Both the position numbers and the translations under genes were made by a program. A stretch of DNA of 11,002 nt from JBMNUL01 sp050946255 (GTDB lineage Bacteria > Actinomycetota > Coriobacteriia > Coriobacteriales > CADBOM01): assembly GCA_050946255.1 (NCBI GenBank), contig JBMNUL010000087.1:1-11002 (forward strand), read 5' to 3'. Below are positions 1 through 6,610 of this stretch, one piece after another (position 1 is the first letter of the stretch; each line of letters opens with the position of its first letter). The notes beneath the pieces are model-generated. The model saw only the letters and a list, made by a program, of their open reading frames with translations. It was not told where the DNA came from and searched no databases.

Positions 1-693
1 GTACCAAACGACCCCTATCAAGCCCCAGACGAAGAGGTACCTCCATGCCACCCACTGCGTAATGTGGTCCGGGAGATGCAGATAGCTCCAGGATTCCGCC
101 CCGAAGAGGACTTCCATGCTCCAGCCTGTGATCTGCTCGATAATCCCACCAAAGACGAAGCAGAGCACGAAGACCAGCCAGACAGGGGAGTTGTACCTCT
201 TCTTGAGTGCCCAGAGTCCCAAGGTCATGAAGACGGCGCAGAACCCGTAGAGCGGGGAGAAGGGTCCCCAAACCAGGCCAACCCTGCTCTGGGTGACTCC
301 TGCGGTGATGTACATCCATATTTCCTCGATGATCAGTCCGAGAAAAGACCCGATCACGAAGATGATGATCAGCTGATACCATCCGATGTGCGTTCTTTCC
401 AGGTATTCACGACGAAGCTCGAGTTCCGATATCGCAACCTGCCTGCGTTCCTCGCGGCTCAGGCGTCTCTTGACCTTGTCACCGGCAATGGAGTTTTTAA
501 TTGCCTCGGCGTTGTCCTGCTGGATGGCCTCCTGTTCGATGTACTTCTTTTTCTCCACCGTCAAGGTTCCACGCTCGATTGCACGCTTGAGGGGCTTCCC
601 CTTGCCGAGGAAAACGAGAATTTTGTCGACTATCCAACCGACCAGCTCCACGCATACCAGAGCCACCACCAGACAGACGGCTATTCCGAACAA
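1..693 (-). CDS. CmpB/type-IV family putative ABC-transporter membrane protein, partial at the left edge
   Basis: This is the N-terminal 231 codons of an integral membrane protein whose 3' end lies outside the window. An N-terminal membrane segment (about residues 3-29) is followed by a charged Glu/Lys/Arg/Gln-rich cytoplasmic stretch (about 32-100, probably helical). Several hydrophobic segments with hallmarks of the CmpB/'putative ABC-transporter type IV' family (PF06541) come next: WGPFSPLYGF (142-151), GGIIEQITGW (182-191), then SMEVLFG and WRYLFVWGLIG near the edge. The family is annotated as an ABC permease by tradition, but its transport role is unproven. I chose TTG at 693: an in-frame TAG (694-696) directly precedes it and an AGGGGGG ribosome binding site lies 8 nt upstream. 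It follows the radical SAM gene by 51 bp on the same strand, so cotranscription is likely. Family assignment is firm; function is not. Confidence 0.85.
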   Translation of the reverse strand, partial: MFGIAVCLVVALVCVELVGWIVDKILVFLGKGKPLKRAIERGTLTVEKKKYIEQEAIQQDNAEAIKNSIAGDKVKRRLSREERRQVAISELELRREYLERTHIGWYQLIIIFVIGSFLGLIIEEIWMYITAGVTQSRVGLVWGPFSPLYGFCAVFMTLGLWALKKRYNSPVWLVFVLCFVFGGIIEQITGWSMEVLFGAESWSYLHLPDHITQWVAWRYLFVWGLIGVVWY

Positions 694-744
694 CTAACCA
701 ACCCCCCTAAGCGCATCACCGTGCACGGAAAATGCGAGTTGGCA

Positions 745-2010
745 TCACGCCAAAGGCTCGAGGCCAACCTCTAGGATTCCCCGGCCAACTTCATCGGTTT
801 CGAGGACGTTCACAGACATTGCGACGTCTACCCCGTTCCCACGTACCGCATCTGCGAATCTCGGTGGGAAGCAGGTCGACTTGTCGTTTTCGTTTTCCAA
901 GATGCTGTTGCATCCCATGGCCCCGAGAAAAAGCGACACCTTTTCACGGTCTTCCCCGAAAACCTTTGCTGTCTTTAGGAAGAAATCACCTTCGTCGAGC
1001 ACGTAACATGGATGGATGTGTGCACCTGGGGAGTTCTTCTGTCTCATCTCGCTTCGGTGCTTGTTGTCGAGCGAGCAATAGTGCATTCCAAAGTCATAGC
1101 CCTCGTCCATCGCGTAGAGCATCAGCTCGAGTGCGAGAACCTCGCTTCCGGCTACGGGGAGCCCACCAGAGTAGCTGTAGTCGTACATGATGTCGAAGGG
1201 CGGGTTCCTGATCAGGAACCCCCGGCTCGCGTACTCTTCCCAGTTGTGGAACGGGAAGCAGAACTCCAGGAGGTTCATCCCTCTGATCCCGATCCCATCG
1301 AATTCGCCGAGAAGCCATTTCATTTTTTCAGATGTTCCGGGGATTATCGGCATCTCAACCATCACATCTTGAATGTAGTTCTTCGCGAGCGACATGTTCG
1401 AGAGCACTTTTTCCTGCAGGTCCTCCGGGTCGTCGGTTTTCACGCTGAAACGGATCTCATCGAGACCAGCCTCTGCGAGCTTCTCGGCCTTTTCGGCGTC
1501 GAGGAGGTCACCCGAGGTGTATAGCCTCTTGTGAGATCCGGGGAACAGCTCCTCGGCGCGTTCGAGAAACTTGATGGTGTCGTCGAATGCAAGGAGAGGC
1601 TCCCCACCGGTGAGACCGATGCATGCAAGGTCCCGGTGCGTGTCGACGGCCTCCTCGAGGTTCTGCTCCCAGGGGCAGCCTTCTTTCGAGAATCTCTCGT
1701 ATTCACCAAGGTTGTGGTTGAAGCAGAAGTAGCAGTCCCTGTGGCAAGCAAGGGTTGTTGAGAAGGTCTCGCTCCCTCTCTCCCCAGTGCACTCCACACA
1801 CGCCTCGGAGAGCCATCCCACGCTTATGCTCGCACCCGCGTTCCTGAAATTGGCCCCGCGGTCTCTCAGCTCGTTCCGGAGCTTCGAGATCTCTTCGTCC
1901 TCGGCATGTGGTTCTTCGAACTCTATCCCTTTTTTGTGCAGCGCGTTGATGTAGTTGTTCCTGACCTTGACGTATTCTCTGAGCGCGGCCTTTAATTCTC
2001 GGTTGGCCAT
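745..2010 (-). CDS. Radical SAM protein of unknown substrate with extra cysteines
   Basis: A 421-residue radical SAM enzyme. The cluster motif is C89-x3-C93-x2-C96 (ACHRDCYFCFN), followed by a GGEP motif at 135-138 that contacts SAM methionine, and a later beta strand EIRFSVKT (185-192) of the partial TIM barrel. A CVEC pair (C71, C74) lies just before the cluster motif. Further cysteines at 312 (HYCS), 335 (HPCY), 367 (MGCNS) and 380 (STCFPP) could hold an auxiliary iron-sulfur cluster; that is inference. The first 50 residues are charged and probably helical. ATG at 2010 is the only reasonable start because an in-frame TAA lies three codons upstream; the ribosome binding site is a modest AGGAAG about 13 nt away. 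The layout resembles uncharacterised radical SAM proteins of anaerobes, not PflA or MoaA. A CmpB-like membrane protein follows, and a PaaK-like ligase diverges from it. Confidence 0.9.
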   Translation of the reverse strand: MANRELKAALREYVKVRNNYINALHKKGIEFEEPHAEDEEISKLRNELRDRGANFRNAGASISVGWLSEACVECTGERGSETFSTTLACHRDCYFCFNHNLGEYERFSKEGCPWEQNLEEAVDTHRDLACIGLTGGEPLLAFDDTIKFLERAEELFPGSHKRLYTSGDLLDAEKAEKLAEAGLDEIRFSVKTDDPEDLQEKVLSNMSLAKNYIQDVMVEMPIIPGTSEKMKWLLGEFDGIGIRGMNLLEFCFPFHNWEEYASRGFLIRNPPFDIMYDYSYSGGLPVAGSEVLALELMLYAMDEGYDFGMHYCSLDNKHRSEMRQKNSPGAHIHPCYVLDEGDFFLKTAKVFGEDREKVSLFLGAMGCNSILENENDKSTCFPPRFADAVRGNGVDVAMSVNVLETDEVGRGILEVGLEPLA

Positions 2011-2278
2011 GTGACGTTACTCGCTTCCTGCTTTTCAAATCTTTAGAAAGGATAATACAATAAACGTTTTTCCAACCAATTTCTTCGATATGATTATTGG
2101 AAATATTGGCGCGGGTGCGATGCGGTTCGCCGTCTGTCTGTAAAATCTTGGAAATTTGAGAATATGGCGAAGTAAATCGGCAAAAAACATCAAGGTTGAG
2201 ATAACATCTGTTTCGAATGGAAAACATTTCCTTCCACCACTTTGGACACATAGGATTATGTAAATGAAAGGTTGTTGA
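2011..2278. other. AT-rich divergent intergenic region
   Basis: This 268-bp spacer carries the promoters for the minus-strand radical SAM gene and the plus-strand PaaK-like operon. It contains runs of A/T, an imperfect dyad CCAATTTC...GAAATATTGG (about 2076-2107), and a short GGAAA-ACA-TTTCC dyad at about 2219-2231. No convincing plus-strand -35/-10 pair was found. There is an AAAGG ribosome binding site at 2267-2271, 7 nt before the PaaK-like start. No open reading frame in it looks like a protein. Confidence 0.5.
2052..2079 (-). promoter_or_regulatory. Candidate promoter for the radical SAM gene
   Basis: Read on the minus strand, a TTGGTT -35-like hexamer (2079-2074) and a TATTAT -10-like hexamer (2057-2052) are separated by 16 nt. 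Transcription would start near 2045, leaving a leader of about 35 nt before the ATG at 2010. This is a motif match only. Confidence 0.4.
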
Positions 2279-3592
2279 ATGAGCAGGATTCAGGAAGTGC
2301 TGAACATACCCCATGAGCAGATCGAGGAGATCCAGCTTGAGGGGATAAAAGACACTCTCGTGAAGTGCTACGAGAACGTTCCGTTCCACAAGCAGAGGTT
2401 CGATGAGGCAGGCTTCGACCCCTATTCGTTCAACAGCTTGGAAGACCTCAAGAAGGCCCCATTCATGACCAAGCAGGACATGCGGGACAACTATCCCTAC
2501 AAGCTGTTCGCGGTTCCGATGTCGGAGGTCAAGGAGATCCACATGTCATCCGGGACCACCGGTGTGGCTACAGTTGGAGGGTACACCCAGCACGACCTCG
2601 AGACCTGGGGAGAGTGCTTCGCCCGCGGAATCATCAACGCACACGGCGACGAAAAGGACATCGTGCACATTTGCTACGGGTACGGCCTCTTCACCGGGGG
2701 ACTTGGAGCCCACTACGGCGGTCTTTGGATGGATTCCACGGTCATCCCGATATCGGCAGGCAACACCGAGCGCCAGATTCGCGTTCTCAAGGAGATGGGC
2801 TCGACGATCCTGTGCTGCACGCCCAGCTATGCGATGCACATCGCCGACACCGCGATAGAGATGGGGATCGATCCTGCAAGGGAATTCTCGCTCCGTGCTG
2901 GAATCCACGGTGCCGAGCCGTTCAGCGACAACTTCCGCGCAGAGCTGGAGCGCAAGCTCGATTACAAGGTTCTTGACATCTATGGGCTCACCGAGACGAT
3001 GGGTCCTGGAGTCGCGGTGGAGTGCTGGAGACAGAACGGGCTGCATCTCGCAGAGGACCATTTCTATGCCGAGGTCATCGACCCGGTCACTTTGGAGCCT
3101 CTGCCCGACGGGGAGTGGGGAGAGCTCGTCCTCACAACTGTGGATAGGGAGGCGCAGCCTGTCGTCAGGTACCGCACACATGACGTCACCCGCATACTCC
3201 CCGGCGAATGCGGATGCGGCAACACCCATCGCCGCATTGACCGACTGCATGGCCGCACCGACGACATGCTCATCATCAGGGGCGTCAACGTGTTCCCGAG
3301 CCAGATCGAAGACGTCATGAAGACTTTCCCCGAGGTCTCGTCCTGGTATCAGATCGAGCTCGATACCAAGAAGCAGCTCGACATCGTCACGCTCAAGGTC
3401 GAGGTGAACCCCGAGGTGCAGCTTGATGAGATCCGCGATATCGAGAACGTGCAGAATCAGATCCAGAGCAAGTTGAAGAACGCCCTCTCCGTGGGAATCA
3501 ACGTCAAGATCGTGGAGCCGAAATCGATTCCACGCAGCGAGGGCAAGGCCAAACGCGTGATTGACTTGAGGAAGGGAGTCAGAAATGATTGA
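2279..3592 (+). CDS. Phenylacetate-CoA ligase / F390-synthetase family adenylate-forming enzyme
   Basis: A 437-residue member of the PaaK branch of the ANL superfamily, full length for the family. It would activate an aryl or other carboxylic acid with ATP and transfer it to CoA. Visible motifs are the ATP-binding loop SSGTTG (90-95), YGLTET (235-240), YRTHD (298-302), the hinge region GRTDDMLIIRGVNVFPSQIE (325-344), and a C-terminal PRSEGKAKRV stretch that supplies the likely catalytic lysine (K423). CGCG at 311-314 sits where many PaaK proteins have cysteines. ATG 2279 has an AAAGG site 7 nt upstream. The downstream ACT-domain gene overlaps by 8 nt. In many anaerobes this ligase/ACT pair lies near indolepyruvate oxidoreductase genes; none is visible here. 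Substrate is unknown: phenylacetate, indoleacetate and other aryl acids all remain possible, so the symbol paaK is withheld. Confidence 0.93.
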   Translation: MSRIQEVLNIPHEQIEEIQLEGIKDTLVKCYENVPFHKQRFDEAGFDPYSFNSLEDLKKAPFMTKQDMRDNYPYKLFAVPMSEVKEIHMSSGTTGVATVGGYTQHDLETWGECFARGIINAHGDEKDIVHICYGYGLFTGGLGAHYGGLWMDSTVIPISAGNTERQIRVLKEMGSTILCCTPSYAMHIADTAIEMGIDPAREFSLRAGIHGAEPFSDNFRAELERKLDYKVLDIYGLTETMGPGVAVECWRQNGLHLAEDHFYAEVIDPVTLEPLPDGEWGELVLTTVDREAQPVVRYRTHDVTRILPGECGCGNTHRRIDRLHGRTDDMLIIRGVNVFPSQIEDVMKTFPEVSSWYQIELDTKKQLDIVTLKVEVNPEVQLDEIRDIENVQNQIQSKLKNALSVGINVKIVEPKSIPRSEGKAKRVIDLRKGVRND

Positions 3593-4010
3593 TCAGATCA
3601 CGGTTTTCCTCGAGAATTCCGAGGGCAGGCTTGCGGCTCTTTGCCGTGTGATGGCGAATGCGAAGATCAACATGTACGCCCTGACGATTGCCGATGCTTC
3701 CGACTACGGGCTCGTGAGGATTATCTGCGATGACCCAGAACGTGCCTCTCAGGTCTTGAAGGACGCGAATTTCCAGGCCAACATCACGAAGGTATCTGCC
3801 ATCGAGGTCCCAAATGTACCAGGAGGGCTCGCAGATCTTCTCGACGTCCTGGATGCAGCTGACGTAAACATCGAGTATGGATATTGCTTCGCCTCAAGCG
3901 AGGGGAGGGCAATCGAGGTCCTCAAGATGCATGGTCGCGAGAGGGGGCTCGTGGCTTTGAAGGAAGCGGGATACAAGGTCCTCCAGCCCGAGGACGTCTA
4001 CAAGAGCTGA
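3585..4010 (+). CDS. Tandem ACT-domain amino-acid-binding protein
   Basis: A 141-residue protein made of two ACT folds and nothing else. The first (about residues 2-70) begins MIDQITVFLENSEGRLA, the usual ACT strand followed by a 'ENxxGxLA' ligand loop. The second (about 71-138) has the matching 'VPNVPGGLADLL' loop at 76-87. Stand-alone ACT proteins of this kind bind amino acids and report their level to a partner enzyme. The start overlaps the end of the PaaK-like gene by 8 nt (ATG 3585, ligase stop TGA 3590-3592). A strong AGGAAGGGAG ribosome binding site lies inside the upstream coding sequence, implying translational coupling. The likely role, by inference, is allosteric control or sensing for the ligase or its pathway, perhaps for an aromatic amino acid. 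Confidence 0.92.
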   Translation: MIDQITVFLENSEGRLAALCRVMANAKINMYALTIADASDYGLVRIICDDPERASQVLKDANFQANITKVSAIEVPNVPGGLADLLDVLDAADVNIEYGYCFASSEGRAIEVLKMHGRERGLVALKEAGYKVLQPEDVYKS

Positions 4011-4184
4011 TTTCCTTGGTCGAGTTCCATCAACCTGAAAATTTATGCAAAGCCTACCTCGAGCAATGCGATTTCAGCTGATGAACAAGGCCTGATGAGC
4101 TGAACCGGGTTTTAGTCCTTGTATTGTTCAAGGAGACAATCTTTGGACGCACGGGTTGTGCCATTTTACATACCTCATGAACAG

Positions 4185-4213
4185 TAATATAAATTTCTGG
4201 CGAGAATTTATTA
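4185..4213. promoter_or_regulatory. AT-rich bulged inverted repeat, candidate operator
   Basis: The left arm (4185-4198) and right arm (4203-4213) are complementary around a GGCG centre, apart from two single-base bulges in the left arm. The flanking G at 4184 and C at 4214 extend it. There is no T-run after it, so it is not a typical terminator. It lies about 115 nt before the tetR start, so it may be an autoregulatory site. This is inference from symmetry only. Confidence 0.3.
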
Positions 4214-4316
4214 CCATTCCTGAAAAAAGTAATGAAAGCACGGCAAGTGTTGAGAATCTTGTTTCAGAATGTCCTTAATCATTTTTTAACGAAATTTATT
4301 CATCATTCGACAATGC

Positions 4317-4321
4317 AAGGA
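4317..4321 (+). promoter_or_regulatory. Ribosome binding site that selects the TTG start of tetR
   Basis: AAGGA at 4317-4321 is 7 nt from TTG 4329, an ideal distance, but 19 nt from the first ATG at 4341. The TTG start is therefore preferred. Confidence 0.65.
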
Positions 4322-4328
4322 AATACAA

Positions 4329-4883
4329 TTGGGCAGTAGCATGCTTTCGTGCTCTTACACAGAGGAAGAGCTTATCGAGGCCTTTTGGCGTCTTTACGCA
4401 AAAAAAGGCATCGATGAGATTTCAGTCGTCGAGCTCGTGGAAACCGCAGGTTACAACAGGGGGACGTTCTACCTGCATTTTCAAAGCGTATACAATCTTC
4501 TGGAAATCGAGGAGGACAGACTGCTCTCCGAGATGGAGGAATGCGTTACCTATTGCAGCAAGAATCTCGGAAAAGAAGATCCATCCTCGCTGATGATGCT
4601 GGTTCTCAACTATTACGAGCAGAACAAGGAAAAGCTTCTGATTCTGTTGGGTGAGCGTGGGGATATCCGCTTCATGCACAATCTCAGGGGCATGATGAAG
4701 AGAATCCCCATCTGGAAGGTTTCCGATCCATCACTTGGCCTATCAGATTCTGAGACTAGCATCCTCCTCGATACCACGGTTGCCGCTGTGGTGTCGCTGA
4801 TCATCTCCTGGATGAAAGAACCTCGTGATATTCCAGCCGATAAGGTTCTGCACATGATTTACGACATTGCGATAAAGCGTTGA
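4329..4883 (+). CDS. TetR/AcrR-family transcriptional regulator
   Basis: A 184-residue repressor-type regulator. The N-terminal helix-turn-helix covers about residues 12-57: TEEELIEAFWRLYAKKG, then the helix pair ISVVELVETAGYNRGTFYLHF, whose GYNRGTFYLHF is the classic TetR recognition helix and exit. The rest (about 60-184) is a helical ligand-binding and dimerisation domain without recognisable specificity. The start is TTG 4329, chosen because of the well-spaced AAGGA site; ATG 4341 would remove only four residues. It is convergent with the importer operon, ending 18 bp from the permease stop. It lies 318 bp downstream of the ligase/ACT operon. The regulated genes could be the importer, the ligase operon or itself; the sequence does not decide. 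Confidence 0.9.
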   Translation: MGSSMLSCSYTEEELIEAFWRLYAKKGIDEISVVELVETAGYNRGTFYLHFQSVYNLLEIEEDRLLSEMEECVTYCSKNLGKEDPSSLMMLVLNYYEQNKEKLLILLGERGDIRFMHNLRGMMKRIPIWKVSDPSLGLSDSETSILLDTTVAAVVSLIISWMKEPRDIPADKVLHMIYDIAIKR

Positions 4884-4901
4884 ACGTTACTGGGGCTGCT
4901 T

Positions 4902-5666
4902 TTATTTCCTGCCCTTCCACCTCGTGAGCCTTCTCTCCACGATGTCGAAGATCGCATAGAGTCCCACGCCAAGTATCGCTAGCGCGATTATCCCCGCGAA
5001 CATCCTCGGGTAATTCACCATGGACCACGACTGCATGATGAAATAGCCTATCCCGGTCGACCCGACTATTGCCTCTGCGAAGAAGAGCACTGCGATTGCC
5101 GTTCCGGTGCTGATTCTCAGCGAGGTGAACACAGAAGGGAGAGTCGAGGGGATCACCACGTGCCTGATCTCGTTCATCTGGCTTGCCCCCAGCGCCCTGA
5201 TGGACAAGAGCTTGTCCTCCGGAATTGCCTTGACGGAGTCGCGTACCGCGACGAGAACCTGGAAGAACACCGTGAGAGAGATCAGGAAGATCTTGGGAGC
5301 ATCTGCGAGCCCAAGAAGTGTCAGGAGGATCGGTAGCAATATCACCTTGGGAACTGGATAGAGAAGGTAGAGCACGGGTGCAAACAGGTAGTCCAGCTTT
5401 TCGGATCTCGCGCAAGCCATGGCCACGGGAACTCCGATCACCGTTCCTATGAATATCGACACCACGACTCGGTAAGTGCTTATCCAGAAATCTGGGAGCA
5501 TGTCCACGAAATATCCGCTCAGGACTATGAACGTGTCTACAGGGGTCGGAAGCGCTGGTGAGTTGAGCAGAAGTGAGGTGATCCACCATCCAGCGATGAT
5601 GAAGAACACCGCGAAGATGTATCCCCCTGTCCTGTGGAGGACCTCCTTCTTCGTCTTCGAGGTCAT
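4902..5666 (-). CDS. ABC importer permease, SsuC/TauC/ThiX type
   Basis: A 254-residue inner-membrane permease of the BPD-transport-1 family, full length for this class. It has about six hydrophobic segments (roughly 15-35, 66-86, 93-118, 125-145, 186-206, 222-242). Between the fourth and fifth is the EAA loop that docks the ATPase, IRALGASQMNEIRHVVIPSTLP (about 156-177). The start is ATG 5666, overlapping the ATPase stop as ATGA (5663-5666) and preceded by GAGGAGGAG. A longer reading up to 5780 only reads through the ATPase gene in another frame. It is the last gene of the lipoprotein-ATPase-permease operon and converges with tetR. The family imports alkanesulfonates, taurine, nitrate, thiamine precursors or similar small anions and metabolites; the exact substrate cannot be told. 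Confidence 0.93.
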   Translation of the reverse strand: MTSKTKKEVLHRTGGYIFAVFFIIAGWWITSLLLNSPALPTPVDTFIVLSGYFVDMLPDFWISTYRVVVSIFIGTVIGVPVAMACARSEKLDYLFAPVLYLLYPVPKVILLPILLTLLGLADAPKIFLISLTVFFQVLVAVRDSVKAIPEDKLLSIRALGASQMNEIRHVVIPSTLPSVFTSLRISTGTAIAVLFFAEAIVGSTGIGYFIMQSWSMVNYPRMFAGIIALAILGVGLYAIFDIVERRLTRWKGRK

Positions 5667-6586
5667 TGCGGCTCCTCCTCGAGCTGGGCGGAAAGGGCGG
5701 AGCGGACCTTCTTGCAGACGTCGGAATACTCGGCTGAATTCCGGTAGCCAGGTTCTCCCATTCCAGGGTTCGTTACGCATTTGAGGAGCCGGGCGGGTCT
5801 GTGGCTCATGACGAGGATCTTCTCTCCCAGATAGACCGCTTCATCTATGGAGTGCGTCACGAGCATCTGCGTGTATCCTCCGCGTTTCCAAAGGCCGAGC
5901 AATGTGTCTTGGAGCTTTTCCCGCAGGAGCGCGTCGATGGCGGAAAGGGGCTCGTCCATCACCAGGACGTCCATGTCCATTGCAATTGACCTCGCAAGTG
6001 CGACTCTCTGGCGCATGCCCCCGGAGAGCTCGTTTATGTAGCGGTCTGCGAATTCTCCGAGGCCGACACTTTCCAATGCCGCTTCTGCTCTAGCTCTCGT
6101 CTCGGATTTCGGGGTCTTTCTGATCTTGAGCCCCAGCTCGACGTTTCCCCGTACCGTCTTCCAGGGCATCAGACCGAGGTCCTGTGGGATGAATGCCGTG
6201 CTGGTGCGCGGAGAGTCAACCTCGGACCCCCCGACCTTCACCTTTCCAGAAGTCGGGTGGATGAGCCCCACGATCAGGTGCAGAATGGTCGACTTCCCGC
6301 ACCCAGAGGGACCGATTATCGACACCGATTCCCCTGGATTCACCTCGAAGGACAAGTGGTCGAGCGCGCGGATCGCATCGCTTGCTCCCATGTAATCCAA
6401 GGTCACTTCCTCAAAAGCGATTCCCGAGGCAGAGAGGTTCGCGTCGTCTGGGACATCGTGGTTGGCTTCGCCTGATATAGCGTGGCTGGATTTCCCCAAG
6501 AAAACGCCTTCTGGGCCGGAGAGTCCGAATGACTCCCCGGCCCTGTTCGGTCCGAATCTATTGTTGCAAGCCGGGCATGGGATCAT
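5663..6586 (-). CDS. ABC importer ATP-binding protein, SsuB/TauB type, with N-terminal extension
   Basis: A 307-residue nucleotide-binding subunit. Motifs in order: Walker A GPSGCGKST (92-100), Q-loop Q135, signature LSGGMRQ (187-193), Walker B VLVMDEP (207-213), and switch H245 in VTHSIDEA. The ABC fold begins only near residue 56 (GIAFEEVTLDY), so there is an unusual extension of about 55 residues starting MIPCPACNNRFGPN with a CxxC. I chose ATG 6586: a TTG at 6607 in the same frame sits directly in front of the GGAGGA ribosome binding site, so that longer form would encode its own binding site. The chosen ATG has GGGAGGA about 12 nt upstream, rather far. Starts inside the extension cannot be excluded. 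The gene follows the lipoprotein by 24 nt and overlaps the permease. Confidence 0.92.
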   Translation of the reverse strand: MIPCPACNNRFGPNRAGESFGLSGPEGVFLGKSSHAISGEANHDVPDDANLSASGIAFEEVTLDYMGASDAIRALDHLSFEVNPGESVSIIGPSGCGKSTILHLIVGLIHPTSGKVKVGGSEVDSPRTSTAFIPQDLGLMPWKTVRGNVELGLKIRKTPKSETRARAEAALESVGLGEFADRYINELSGGMRQRVALARSIAMDMDVLVMDEPLSAIDALLREKLQDTLLGLWKRGGYTQMLVTHSIDEAVYLGEKILVMSHRPARLLKCVTNPGMGEPGYRNSAEYSDVCKKVRSALSAQLEEEPQ

Positions 6587-6598
6587 TTCAGAGTTTGT

Positions 6599-6605
6599 TC
6601 CTCCC
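6599..6605 (-). promoter_or_regulatory. Ribosome binding site for the importer ATPase
   Basis: GGGAGGA on the minus strand lies in the 24-nt gap between the lipoprotein stop (6611-6613) and ATG 6586. Because it overlaps the first codons of the longer frame from TTG 6607, it argues for the ATG start. The 12-nt spacing is longer than usual. Confidence 0.6.
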
Positions 6606-6610
6606 AAAGT

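Larger units (their letters stand above)
4011..4328. other. 318-bp intergenic region between the ACT and tetR genes
   Basis: No credible protein-coding frame is present. It holds an AT-rich bulged inverted repeat (4185-4213, listed separately) and a short hairpin TCCTTG-tattgtt-CAAGGA at 4116-4134 without a T-tract. A patch at 4078-4099 contains two TGATGA words. The 4214-4320 part is strongly A/T-rich and probably holds the tetR promoter, but no good hexamer pair is visible. I see no clear terminator after the ACT gene. Confidence 0.5.

Noticed and set aside
64..774. Plus-strand frame of 236 codons at the left edge
   Set aside because: It is antisense to the CmpB-like gene, has no hydrophobic segments or known motifs, and the minus-strand reading gives a clear family match.
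1703..2542. Minus-strand frame of 279 codons spanning the radical SAM start and the divergent spacer
   Set aside because: It runs through an AT-rich promoter region and two well-supported genes in other frames; its translation has no recognisable domain.
2546..3250. Minus-strand frame of 234 codons inside the PaaK-like gene
   Set aside because: Antisense shadow of a gene with clear adenylating-enzyme motifs.
4078..4103. C/D-box-like words (TGATGA twice, CTGA) downstream of an AT-rich GAAAATTTATGC stretch, suggesting an archaeal guide RNA
   Set aside because: The guide spacings are far too short for a C/D-box RNA, no flanking stem is present, and the rest of the window looks bacterial.
4116..4134. 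Hairpin TCCTTG-tattgtt-CAAGGA as a terminator of the ACT gene
   Set aside because: The stem is only 6 bp and no T-tract follows on either side.
4801..5589. Minus-strand frame of 262 codons overlapping the permease gene
   Set aside because: Same strand but a different frame from the permease; it is His/Arg/Ser-rich with no membrane segments, whereas the permease frame has the EAA loop.
5667..5780. 38-codon upstream extension of the permease
   Set aside because: It lies wholly inside the ATPase gene; the ATGA overlap with GAGGAGGAG supports ATG 5666.
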